Source: FEN-299 sp963717945 (lineage in GTDB: Bacteria > Acidobacteriota > Vicinamibacteria > Vicinamibacterales > Fen-181). Taken from it: 64,000 nucleotides of DNA. Within the stretch, counting starts at the first letter, position 1; each line of letters begins with the position of its first letter. Below the pieces are notes generated by a model. It searched no databases. It saw nothing but the letters and a program-made list of their open reading frames with translations, and had not been told where the DNA came from. The stretch lies in assembly GCA_963717945.1 (NCBI GenBank), contig CAVQXT010000007.1:1240001-1304000 (forward strand). The letters are read 5' to 3'. Made by a program: the position numbers and the translations under genes. Positions 9,346-17,484 of this stretch are shown here, in pieces.

Positions 9346-9672
9346 ATGTCGCACGCCGAAGCCGTCATCGTCTTCTCGAGTTGGCCGGCGGAGGAAGACC
9401 CCGGACCGGCCGCGGCGACGCTCATCGAGGAGCGCCTGGCCGCCTGCGTGAACGTGCTGCCGCCGATGGAGTCGGTGTACCTCTGGAAGAATACCGTGGA
9501 GCGGTCGCAGGAGCGGCAGTTGATCATCAAGACGACGCGTGCGCGCGTTGACGCCCTGGTGGCGCGGCTCCGGCACCTGCACCCCTACGAGGTGCCCGAG
9601 GCGCTCGTCGTCCCCGTCATTGCCGGTGCCGAGCCGTACCTGGCCTGGCTTGCCGACTGCGTCGGCCCGTGA
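9346..9672 (+). CDS. cutA: Divalent cation tolerance protein CutA
   Basis: This 108-residue protein has the CutA1 ferredoxin-like fold markers: an ERLAACVNVLP segment with the conserved cysteine, ESVYLWKNTVERSQERQLIIKT, and HPYEVPEALVVPVIAGAEPYLAWL at the C-terminus. CutA forms a very stable cytoplasmic trimer and is associated with copper tolerance, although its biochemical role is debated. I chose the ATG at 9346, preceded by GAGGAG, over an upstream in-frame start at 9262 because the family begins here. A GC-rich hairpin at 9675-9700, just after the stop, may attenuate read-through into the phosphatase gene. Confidence 0.93.
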   Translation: MSHAEAVIVFSSWPAEEDPGPAAATLIEERLAACVNVLPPMESVYLWKNTVERSQERQLIIKTTRARVDALVARLRHLHPYEVPEALVVPVIAGAEPYLAWLADCVGP

Positions 9673-9711
9673 CCGGCCGGGGACGCGCTGTGTCCCGGCC
9701 GTCGATTCCTG

Positions 9712-9717
9712 TATGAT
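9712..9717 (+). promoter_or_regulatory. Candidate -10 box of the phosphatase gene
   Basis: TATGAT lies 12 bp before the ATG at 9730, so the leader would be very short. No convincing -35 is seen. Confidence 0.35.
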
Positions 9718-9729
9718 TTCGCAGTCCGC

Positions 9730-12018
9730 ATGACCTCGACGCCAACCAGTTCGCTCACGGCGCCACAGGCTCCCCAGCCCCGGGGATGGCTGCGGCGCGC
9801 GGCCGGCGCCCTCTGCCGCCGCTTCGGCGGCCGCGCCCTCCTCGTCGGCGTGGCGCTGAAGGGGGTGTGTGTCACGATTCGGTACTTCGCGGGCAGCGAG
9901 CCGACCGCCGTCGCCGTGGCCGATTCCGCCGCCAGCCTGGCGCTCATCGTCGGCGTCGTCTGCCTCGCGATCGGGCTCGTCCCGCGCGCCCGCCGCCACC
10001 TGCTCTGGCGCGTGCGCGACAAGCTGATCGTCTCCTACATGTTCATCGGGGTCGTCCCCGTCCTCCTCGTGATCGCCTTCTTCCTCGTCTGCGGTCTCGG
10101 GCTGTTCCTCAACGTGGCGTCGTACCTGGTGGTCAATGGCTTCGGCAACGTCGAGAGCGACGCCGTGTACGTCGCGCGAGTCACCGCGCTGGAGATCCAG
10201 CGGGGCCCCGGCGCGGGAGAGGCGGCCGCCACCCTGAGCCGGCGTGAAGCCGCGCTCGCCGCGAGGTATCCCGGCGCGTCGATGGCGCTTGTGCCGACCT
10301 CCGGTCCGGAACCGTGCGTGGGAGGGCCGGCGGCGCACGCCGCCATCGACATCCCGGGCGGACCGGCCGCGGTCCCGCGCGCGACGGGGACGTCGCCGGT
10401 GGAAGCCGCGCGCCAGGGCGCGGGCGTGACCGCGCTCGCCGACGGGCCGTGGGAGCACGTCGATCCACCCACCGGCCTCCCGTCGTGGGTCAGCTGCGCC
10501 GGCTTCGGCGGCGTCGTCGTGGAACCCTTGACCGGCTCGGTGGGGGCCGCGGCGGGGAATGGGGTCCCGGCCATGGCCGTCGTGCGGGGTGTCGGCCTGC
10601 CCGACACCCAGCGGCCGACCTTTGCGGTGATCGTCGACATTCCAAAGAACGACAGCCTCGACGACCGCCTGCGCGACCAGACGAGCGTGAAAGTGGGCGC
10701 GGTCGCCATAGCCCTGACCCAGGGGCTCGGCGCCCCGCTCAACCGGCCGCGGCGTGCGATGGAGCAGCTCGTGCAAGGGCCGGCGCCCGACGCGGCAGGC
10801 GGGAAGAGCCGATTTTCCTGGGTGGCCACGCTCCAGGGGACCGATTGGGAGAGCGGCGAGCCCGTCCAGACGAGGCTCACGATCGGGGTCAATTTCGGGG
10901 ACATCTACTCGCGCCTCTCGAGCGCGCCGGTCGGTCCCTACAACCTCGGCTCACTGCTGCTCCTGGTCCTGCTGTTCCTGGCCGTGCTGTTCCTCCTCAT
11001 CGAGATCGCGGCCCTCCTGATGGGCCTCACGCTGGCCCGATCGATCACCGGGTCGGTGTACGAGCTGTTCGCCGGGACCGAGCGCGTGCGCAACGGCGAC
11101 TTCAGCCACCGGATCCAGGTGACGACCCACGACCAGCTCGGCGAGCTGTCCGAGTCGTTCAACCAGATGACCGGCAGCATCGAGGACCTGCTGCGCCAGG
11201 CCGACGAGAAGAAGCGGCTGGAAGAGGAGCTGCGGATCGCCCGGTCGATCCAGATGTCGCTGCTCCCGCGCGGGCGCCTCGCGATCCCGGGGCTGTCGAT
11301 CACGGCGCTCTGCGTCCCCGCCCGCGAGGTGGGCGGGGACTACTACGACTTCTTCCCGCTCGGCGACGATCGGCTCGGCGTGCTCATCGCGGACGTGTCG
11401 GGCAAGGGCACGTCGGCCGCGCTGTACATGGCCGAACTCAAGGGGCTGATGCTGTCGCTCAGCCGCACCTACGCGACGCCGCGCGAGCTGCTCCTGGCCG
11501 CCAACGAGATCATCTCGCACAATCTCGACAGCCGGAGCTTCATCACCATGACCTACGCGGTCATCGACGTGGCGACGCACCGGATGCAATACGCGCGGGC
11601 CGGGCACACTCCGCTCATCCACCGGCGGGAAACCGACTCGGGCGACCGGGTGGTGGACGTGCTCACGCCGGACGGCCTGGTGCTAGGCTTGAAGATCGAC
11701 GGGGGCGAGCTGTTCGCCCGCCTGCTGGTCGATGCGGAGCTGACGCTGCGGCGGGGCGACCTGCTGTTGTGGTTCACCGACGGGATCACCGAGGCGATGA
11801 ACGCCGACTCGGATCTGTTCGGCGAGGAGCGGCTCGCCAGGCTGGTGGGCGAGCACGGCCACCTCCCGCCCGAGGAACTGAGGGAGCGGATCCTCAGGGA
11901 GATCGACGCGTTCGTCGCGGGCGCGCCGCAGCACGACGACATGACCATGATCCTGTTGAAGATCGACGACTTCGTGGCGGGAGCCGTCAGGACGGGGTTC
12001 GACAATGAGCGGTCCTGA
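9730..12018 (+). CDS. Membrane-bound HAMP/PP2C-type serine phosphatase (SpoIIE/RsbU-like)
   Basis: This 762-residue sensor-type phosphatase has hydrophobic segments near residues 35-85 and 100-135, a periplasmic or extracytoplasmic region to about 410, and a strong transmembrane helix rich in L, V and I around 415-440. A HAMP linker follows (LARSITGSVYELFAGTERVRNGDFSHRI), then a short coiled coil, then a PPM/SpoIIE phosphatase domain. The phosphatase signature is clear: ARSIQMSLLP, REVGGDYYDFF, LIADVSGKGTSAALYMA, YARAGHTPLI, and the terminal APQHDDMTMILLKI, which supply the metal-binding aspartates. Such proteins dephosphorylate anti-sigma-factor antagonists; no such partner lies in the window. 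It overlaps the RNase III gene by 14 bp. Confidence 0.9.
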   Translation: MTSTPTSSLTAPQAPQPRGWLRRAAGALCRRFGGRALLVGVALKGVCVTIRYFAGSEPTAVAVADSAASLALIVGVVCLAIGLVPRARRHLLWRVRDKLIVSYMFIGVVPVLLVIAFFLVCGLGLFLNVASYLVVNGFGNVESDAVYVARVTALEIQRGPGAGEAAATLSRREAALAARYPGASMALVPTSGPEPCVGGPAAHAAIDIPGGPAAVPRATGTSPVEAARQGAGVTALADGPWEHVDPPTGLPSWVSCAGFGGVVVEPLTGSVGAAAGNGVPAMAVVRGVGLPDTQRPTFAVIVDIPKNDSLDDRLRDQTSVKVGAVAIALTQGLGAPLNRPRRAMEQLVQGPAPDAAGGKSRFSWVATLQGTDWESGEPVQTRLTIGVNFGDIYSRLSSAPVGPYNLGSLLLLVLLFLAVLFLLIEIAALLMGLTLARSITGSVYELFAGTERVRNGDFSHRIQVTTHDQLGELSESFNQMTGSIEDLLRQADEKKRLEEELRIARSIQMSLLPRGRLAIPGLSITALCVPAREVGGDYYDFFPLGDDRLGVLIADVSGKGTSAALYMAELKGLMLSLSRTYATPRELLLAANEIISHNLDSRSFITMTYAVIDVATHRMQYARAGHTPLIHRRETDSGDRVVDVLTPDGLVLGLKIDGGELFARLLVDAELTLRRGDLLLWFTDGITEAMNADSDLFGEERLARLVGEHGHLPPEELRERILREIDAFVAGAPQHDDMTMILLKIDDFVAGAVRTGFDNERS

Positions 12019-12985
12019 CCGGCGGCCCGACGAGGAGTCGGGGATGACGGTGGTCTTCCGGACGCACTCGGACATCGAGGCGACGATTGTCCGCGGGCTG
12101 CTCGAATCGCGCGGCATCTACGCCGCGACGTCGTCCGGCCTGACGCACGCCATGTTCCCGCTGAACATGGACGGCCTCGGCGAGGTGCGCGTCGCGGTGG
12201 CCTCCGCCGAGGCGGACGCGGCGAAGACGATCATCCGCGAGCAGCGGGCGCGGCCGGAGGGGGCCGAGGTCGTGCGATTCCCCGACCAGGCCCGCGACCT
12301 GTCCGCGCTGGAAGCCCGGCTCGACTACCGGTTTCGCGAGCCGGCGGTGCTCGAACGGGCGCTGACGCACCGGTCGAAGGCGCACGAGGACGCCAGCGGC
12401 AGCACGATCGACAACGAGTCGCTCGAGTTCCTCGGCGACGCCGTGCTGGGCTTCGTGATGGCCGACCTGCTCTTCAGGGATTACCCGCAGTTCGACGAGG
12501 GGCAGAAGTCGAAGATCAAGGCCTCCCTGGTCTCGACCGACACGCTCGCGCGGCTCGGCCGGCGGCTCGGCCTCGGAGAGTTCCTCGCGCTGGGGCGGGG
12601 CGAGGAGAAGACCGGCGGGCGCGCCAAGCACGCGCTGCTCGCCGACTGCTGCGAGGCCGTCATCGCCGCGATCTACCTCGACGGCGGCGTCGAGGCCGCG
12701 CGGGCGTTCGTCGGGCGCGTGTTCGCCGCCGACCTCGAGGACGTGCGCAGCCCCGAGTTCTGGGCCCGCGACTACAAGTCGGCGCTTCAGGAACTGGTGC
12801 AGGCCCGAGACTTCCCCTTGCCCGACTACTCGGTGGCGGCCGAAAGCGGCCCCGACCACCGGAAGATCTTCCACGTCGAAGTGCGCGTGCACGGCGAGGT
12901 GATGGGCGCGGCGCGCGGGCCGAGCAAGAAGGCCGCCGAGCAGGAGGCGGCCCGCAAGGCGATGGAGAGGCTGTCGGAAGAGTAG
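12005..12985 (+). CDS. rnc: Ribonuclease III with N-terminal DUF2007-like domain
   Basis: The 326-residue protein is about 100 residues longer than typical RNase III. Residues 14-80 (MTVVFRTHSDIEATIVRGLL to ASAEADAAKTII) look like DUF2007, a small alpha/beta 'signal transducing' domain. RNase III proper starts near residue 98, with the signature NESLEFLGDAVLG (137-149; catalytic D145) and the second acidic pair D214/E217 in LLADCCEAVIAAIYLDGG. A double-stranded-RNA-binding domain occupies about 255-324. The enzyme would cleave rRNA precursors and structured mRNAs. The frame is continuous, so this is a true fusion in the sequence given. The 14-bp overlap with the phosphatase gene suggests translational coupling. 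Confidence 0.92.
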   Translation: MSGPDRRPDEESGMTVVFRTHSDIEATIVRGLLESRGIYAATSSGLTHAMFPLNMDGLGEVRVAVASAEADAAKTIIREQRARPEGAEVVRFPDQARDLSALEARLDYRFREPAVLERALTHRSKAHEDASGSTIDNESLEFLGDAVLGFVMADLLFRDYPQFDEGQKSKIKASLVSTDTLARLGRRLGLGEFLALGRGEEKTGGRAKHALLADCCEAVIAAIYLDGGVEAARAFVGRVFAADLEDVRSPEFWARDYKSALQELVQARDFPLPDYSVAAESGPDHRKIFHVEVRVHGEVMGAARGPSKKAAEQEAARKAMERLSEE

Positions 12986-12990
12986 GCGAG

Positions 12991-14100
12991 CTAGCCGCGC
13001 GCGGGCGTCGGCGGCGGCGCCGTGCAGGCGCCGACGTAGCGCCGCACCTCGCCGCCGATCGCCTCCCGCGTGGGCGGCGTCGACCGGCAGTGCAGCCTCG
13101 CCCACATCCGCATCAGCGGGTCGCCGAAGCGATACCGCTTCTGATGGACCGCCACCAGGTCCACGTCCTCGAGCCAGGAGAGATAGTCCTTCGTCGAGCC
13201 CGGCGTCCGGCCGAGGCGCAGGGCGATCTCGGTCAGCGTGAGCGGCTCCTGCTCCGACAGGATCTCCAGGATCGCCTTCAGGGCGCCGTAGCCCCGTGCC
13301 CGGTGGAGCCGCAGCTCGTAGGAGAACGCGCACATCGCGCAGAGCGCCGCGTCGGCTTCCATCTCGGAGGCGAGCGCCGACACCGGGTCGGCCGCCGCGT
13401 CGACGCCGGCGCGAGCCGCCATGGCCTCGATGATCACCCGCGCGTACGCCGGCCGGCCGCCCGACAGGCTCGCGACCAGGCCGATCGTCGCGTCGCTCCC
13501 GGCCCCGTCCGCGGCGCCCGCCGGGCTCGCGGGCAGGGCGGCCGCGATCATCCGCGCGAGTTCTTCGTCGGACAGCGCCGGCATCGGCATGACGACGAAC
13601 TTCGGCGACGCGCCCGACAGGGCCCGGGCCGTCCGGGCGGCATAGCGGGACGTGAGGACGAAACGGTTCGGCGACGAGGCGACGACGGCCAGCAGTTCGG
13701 GCATCGCGCGGCGAAGCCCGGGGAAGCTCTCGAAGGTGCGGAACTCGAGGGCCTCGTCGAGCAGGAACGTGGCGGGGCCGTGTTCGGTCCCGTGCGCGCC
13801 GGCCAGGAAGGCCAGGACGGCGTCGAACGCCTGCCGCGGGTTGAGCGCGACGGCAGCCGAACGGATGTCGAGAAACGGGGACGTGCCGGTGAGGGCGGCC
13901 AGGAATCGTTCGGGGGTGGTCGCCGTGCGCTCCACGTTGACGTACTGGCTCTCGGTCGGCCCGAAATCGGCGTGCAGCCGGTGCAGCAGACTCGTGCGGC
14001 CCGCGCCGCAGGGCCCCACGACCACCGGGATGCGGCCCGCATCCTCGGTGAGCATGGCCCTGATCCGCTGATCGACCGTCGGCCGAACCATGGTGGTCAC
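12991..14100 (-). CDS. AAA-type ATPase with winged-helix C-terminus and Arg-variant P-loop
   Basis: This 369-residue protein resembles the 'archaeal ATPase'/STAND-like group: P-loop at the N-terminus, Walker B ATFLLDEALEFR, a sensor-like RFVLTSRYAART, then a helical lid. A winged helix near residues 265-330 (ILEILSEQEPLTLTEIALRLGRTPGSTKDYLSWLEDVDLV) is followed by the RYRFGDPLMRMW motif common in this group. The P-loop reads GPCGAGRTSLL, with arginine where the canonical GKT/GKS lysine stands. The start is GTG at 14100, with GGGAG 9 nt upstream; an ATG at 14091 is the alternative. It is convergent with the RNase III gene, with a 5-bp gap. Confidence 0.8.
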   Translation of the reverse strand: MTTMVRPTVDQRIRAMLTEDAGRIPVVVGPCGAGRTSLLHRLHADFGPTESQYVNVERTATTPERFLAALTGTSPFLDIRSAAVALNPRQAFDAVLAFLAGAHGTEHGPATFLLDEALEFRTFESFPGLRRAMPELLAVVASSPNRFVLTSRYAARTARALSGASPKFVVMPMPALSDEELARMIAAALPASPAGAADGAGSDATIGLVASLSGGRPAYARVIIEAMAARAGVDAAADPVSALASEMEADAALCAMCAFSYELRLHRARGYGALKAILEILSEQEPLTLTEIALRLGRTPGSTKDYLSWLEDVDLVAVHQKRYRFGDPLMRMWARLHCRSTPPTREAIGGEVRRYVGACTAPPPTPARG

Positions 14101-14519
14101 CGCCCGGTGCTCCCGTGTCGCCGTCCGCCAGGCCCGCGCTCGCGCATCGCTCTCCTAGGTCCCTTCCGCTGCCGCCGCTGCGTCCGCCGCCGGATTGGGC
14201 GCGGCGGCGCAATCACCCGATCCAGTCGGTCGGCCTGAGCGCCCACGCGCGAACCACTCGCCGGGCGCACCATTCTACCGGAATTGGAAGTGACGCAACA
14301 GGCATGTGGGAAGTCCTCAGACCACGGGCCTCAGGCGTCAGGCGGCGTCAAGGGCGGTACCCTGCGCGCGGACGCATGCCGGGCTGACACGGCCTGAAGT
14401 CCGACGCCCGGAGCCCGATGCCGATCGTGGTCGCCGCCGGGCTGTGCTACGATCGTAAGGTTTGGCTGGCGGAGGCTCGGTTCTTCCATCTGCCGCCGGC
14501 GCGGAGGACGCGAACTGAT
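14101..14519. other. Intergenic region with heptamer repeats and purA promoter
   Basis: No gene is supported in these 419 bp; the short frames lack ribosome sites and protein-like composition. 14330-14357 holds four 7-bp units of the CTCAGGC/GTCAGGC type. A -10 box TACGAT at 14448-14453 lies 67 bp before the purA ATG and is the best promoter candidate for purA. Confidence 0.5.
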
Positions 14520-15818
14520 ATGAACGTGGCCGTGATCGGCGCCCAGTGGGGTGACGAGGGCAAGGGCAAGATCGTCGACCTGCTCACCCCGAACTTCTCG
14601 ATCGTCGCCCGCTACCAGGGCGGCCACAACGCGGGGCACACCGTGCTGGTCGGCGGCACGAAGTTCGTGCTGCACCTGCTGCCGTCGGGCATCCTGCACC
14701 CGGGCGTGGACTGCGTCATCGGCAACGGCGTGGTCGTCGATCCCGAGGCGCTGTTCCTCGAAATCGAGACGCTGGCGCAGTACGGCATCGAGGTCGGCGA
14801 CCGGCTGGCGATCTCGGAGAAGGCGCACCTCATCCTGCCGTACCACCGCGACCTCGACCTGCTGAGCGAGGCCAGGCGCGGCGACCGGAAGATCGGCACG
14901 ACCTCGCGCGGCATCGGGCCCGCCTACGAGGACAAGATCGGCCGCCGGGGCATCCGCGTGTGCGACCTTGCGGACCCGTCCGGGCTCGCCGAGCAGGTGC
15001 GCGAGAACGTGATGGCGCGCAACCGCCTGATCGGCGACTCGACCCTCGAGTGGCAGCCGCTGTTCGAGCACCTGGTGACCTATGGCGAACGGATGCGTCC
15101 GTGGGTGAAGGACGTCTCGCTCCTGCTCGCCCGGGCGCGGGCCGAGGGGAAGAACATCCTGTTCGAGGGTGCGCAGGGGACGTTCCTCGACGTGGACCAC
15201 GGGACCTACCCGTTCGTCACCTCGTCGAATTCGACGGCGGGCGGCGTCTGCACGGGCCTCGGCATCGGCCCGAGGGCGATCGACGGCGTGCTCGGCGTGG
15301 CCAAGGCCTACACCACCCGCGTCGGCGGCGGGCCTCTGCCGACCGAGCTCTCCGGCCCCATGGCCGACCGGCTGCGCGAGGGAGGCCAGGAGTACGGCGC
15401 CTCGACCGGCCGGCCCCGCCGCTGCGGGTGGTTCGACGCGGTCGCGGTCCGCTACGCGGCGCGGGTGAACGGCCTCGACTCGATCGCGCTGACCAAGATG
15501 GACGTGCTCGACGGGCTGAAGGACATCGACGTGTGCACCGCGTATCGCTGCGGCGAGCGCACGTTGACCGAGTTCCCCGGCGACCTGCGGCAGCTGGCCG
15601 CGTGCCGGCCCGTGTACGAGCGGCTGCCGGGGTGGTCGAGGCCGACGCACGGGGTCCGGACGTTCGACGACCTGCCGGACGAAGCGCGGGCGTACATCGC
15701 GCGGCTCGAGGCGCTGACCGGCGTGCCGATGGGGATCATTTCGACCGGGTCGGATCGGAACGAGACGATCCTCCGCGGTGATTCGACGGCGGCGTCCTGG
15801 TTCGGCCGAACGCGCTAG
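14520..15818 (+). CDS. purA: Adenylosuccinate synthetase
   Basis: This 432-residue enzyme joins IMP and aspartate with GTP hydrolysis to make adenylosuccinate, the first committed step from IMP to AMP. The GTP-binding N-terminus GAQWGDEGKGKIVDLL (residues 7-22) has the catalytic Asp. Other family blocks are GGHNAGHTVLV, the IMP-binding GTTSRGIGPAYEDKIGRRGIRVCDL, LFEGAQGTFLDVDHGTYPFVTSSN, and the C-terminal ISTGSDRNETIL. The length matches the family (about 430). I chose the ATG at 14520 because the family starts directly with the GTP loop; a GGAGG lies 11 nt upstream. Its only near neighbour is the convergent PilZ gene. Confidence 0.97.
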   Translation: MNVAVIGAQWGDEGKGKIVDLLTPNFSIVARYQGGHNAGHTVLVGGTKFVLHLLPSGILHPGVDCVIGNGVVVDPEALFLEIETLAQYGIEVGDRLAISEKAHLILPYHRDLDLLSEARRGDRKIGTTSRGIGPAYEDKIGRRGIRVCDLADPSGLAEQVRENVMARNRLIGDSTLEWQPLFEHLVTYGERMRPWVKDVSLLLARARAEGKNILFEGAQGTFLDVDHGTYPFVTSSNSTAGGVCTGLGIGPRAIDGVLGVAKAYTTRVGGGPLPTELSGPMADRLREGGQEYGASTGRPRRCGWFDAVAVRYAARVNGLDSIALTKMDVLDGLKDIDVCTAYRCGERTLTEFPGDLRQLAACRPVYERLPGWSRPTHGVRTFDDLPDEARAYIARLEALTGVPMGIISTGSDRNETILRGDSTAASWFGRTR

Positions 15819-15837
15819 GCGACCCGCGCTCGGCCGA

Positions 15838-16491
15838 TCAGGCGCGCCGGTGGGCCTGGATGAAGGCGTTGAGGGCCGGCTGGTCCGGATCGGCGAACTC
15901 GACGCCGATGCGCGACGCCGGGCCTTTGCGCGTGAGTTCCACGCGAGCCCAGACGATGGTCCCGGTCGCGTGCAGCGACTTGCGCGCCGACCCCAGCGTG
16001 ACCGTCACCACGCGCTTCGGCCTGAGGCTTCCCGGCACGACGAGCTGTACCCCGAAGGTGGAGAGGTCCACGACCTGGGCCTCCTCGCCGTCGACAGCCG
16101 CGCGGGTCGAGTCCTTCACCTGATAGCGTGGCGCCCGGCGCGTGCCGGGATCCAGGCGGCGCGCGGACCGGGGCGCCCGCGTGTCCGCCGGCGCGGCAGG
16201 GCGTCGCGGCGACACGCGCTGGTAGCTCGAGTTGTGCGAGAGCACCCTGACTTCGGCGGTGCCGAGCGCCGGGTCCGTCTTGATCCGGGCGATGAGCGCC
16301 GCGCCACGGGGGCTGGCGGCGAAAACGCGTTCGAGGGCCACCACCTCCGGCCGGAGCGTCAGGATCGCCTTCAACGCGCGGAGCGGCTCGGAGTCGCCGA
16401 AGGTCACGACCTTGGCGTCGTCCCCCAGGCGCTCGCGCAGGGCGGGGATGAAGTCCGGAGCGGCGATCAAAATGACAGGCGGCTTGGACAT
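15838..16491 (-). CDS. PilZ-domain protein with receiver-like N-terminus
   Basis: This 217-residue protein has two parts. Residues 1-95 look like a degenerate response-regulator receiver (VILIAAPDFIPALRERLGD to VRVLSHNSS); the phosphoacceptor position appears as Glu in PEVVALERVF. After a basic, proline-rich linker, residues 115-215 form a PilZ domain. PilZ hallmarks are RRAPRYQV (the c-di-GMP-binding arginine cluster) and VVDLSTFGVQLVVP (D/NxSxxG equivalent, with threonine and phenylalanine variations). Predicted role: cytoplasmic cyclic-di-GMP effector. It is convergent with purA and has no operon partner. Confidence 0.82.
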   Translation of the reverse strand: MSKPPVILIAAPDFIPALRERLGDDAKVVTFGDSEPLRALKAILTLRPEVVALERVFAASPRGAALIARIKTDPALGTAEVRVLSHNSSYQRVSPRRPAAPADTRAPRSARRLDPGTRRAPRYQVKDSTRAAVDGEEAQVVDLSTFGVQLVVPGSLRPKRVVTVTLGSARKSLHATGTIVWARVELTRKGPASRIGVEFADPDQPALNAFIQAHRRA

Positions 16492-16548
16492 CGCGGTTCA
16501 GTCTAGCAGAAGGCGCGGAGGGCTGGCAGCAATGTCGGCGATCGGCCC

Positions 16549-17484
16549 GTGACGGCCCCGGCGGCGGCCCTCGTGTGCCGGGGCCTGCACAAGCGGTACG
16601 GCAGCGTCGTGGCCGTCGACGGCCTCGACCTCGAGGTGCGCGCCGGCGAGTGCTTCGGGCTGCTCGGCCCGAACGGGGCCGGCAAGACGACGACGGTCGA
16701 GATCCTCGAGGGGCTGCTGCAGCCCGACCAGGGCGAGGTCGAGGTGCTCGGCCTGCGGTGGGGCGCAGACGACGGGGCGATCCGGCAGCGACTCGGCATT
16801 CAGCTGCAGGAGACGCAGCTCAACGAGAAGCTGGCCGTCGAGGAGATCGTGCGGCTGTTCCGGTCGTTCTACCATCAGGGCCCGCCGGTCTCGCGCGTGC
16901 TCGAGATGGTCGAGCTCGAGTCGAAGCGCCGGAGCTGGGTGGGCAAGCTCTCCGGCGGCCAGAAGCAGCGGCTCGCCGTCGCGTGCGCGCTGGTCAACGA
17001 TCCCGACATGCTCTTCCTCGACGAGCCGACCACCGGCCTCGATCCCCAGTCGCGCCGGCAGCTCTGGTCGCTGCTCGACCGGTTCCGCGCCCGGGGCGGC
17101 ACGATCCTGCTGACCACGCACTACATGGACGAGGCGCAGGCGCTGTGCGACCGGGTGGCGATCGTGGATCGGGGCCGCGTCATCGCGCTCGGCACGCCGC
17201 GCGAGCTGGTCGCCTCGCTCGGCGCCGAGCACGTCGTCGAGTTCGCCGTCGACGAGCACGCCGAGGTGGACGAGACGGCGCTCGCCGGCCTGCCCGGCGT
17301 GACGGCGGCCCGGGTGGACGCGGGCACCATCCGGCTTCGCGTGGCCGAACCGCATGTCGTCGTCCCCGCCCTGCTCGCGGAACTGGCGCGGCAGGGCCTG
17401 AAGCTCGCGCGATTCGCCGTCCACCAGGCGACGCTCGAGGACGTGTTCGTGGCTCACACCGGACGGCATCTTCGCGATGAGTAG
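16549..17484 (+). CDS. ABC-2 type transporter, ATP-binding protein
   Basis: This 311-residue nucleotide-binding subunit has Walker A GPNGAGKTTTVE, a Q-loop (IQLQETQ), signature LSGGQKQRLAVACAL, Walker B DMLFLDEPTTGLDPQ, and the H-loop region LLTTHYMDEA. The C-terminal 80 residues are the extension typical of CcmA/DrrA-type ATPases paired with ABC-2 permeases. The start is GTG at 16549. It overlaps the permease by 8 bp, so the two are translationally coupled. Substrates of such exporters (drugs, lipids, polysaccharides) cannot be told from sequence. Confidence 0.93.
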   Translation: MTAPAAALVCRGLHKRYGSVVAVDGLDLEVRAGECFGLLGPNGAGKTTTVEILEGLLQPDQGEVEVLGLRWGADDGAIRQRLGIQLQETQLNEKLAVEEIVRLFRSFYHQGPPVSRVLEMVELESKRRSWVGKLSGGQKQRLAVACALVNDPDMLFLDEPTTGLDPQSRRQLWSLLDRFRARGGTILLTTHYMDEAQALCDRVAIVDRGRVIALGTPRELVASLGAEHVVEFAVDEHAEVDETALAGLPGVTAARVDAGTIRLRVAEPHVVVPALLAELARQGLKLARFAVHQATLEDVFVAHTGRHLRDE

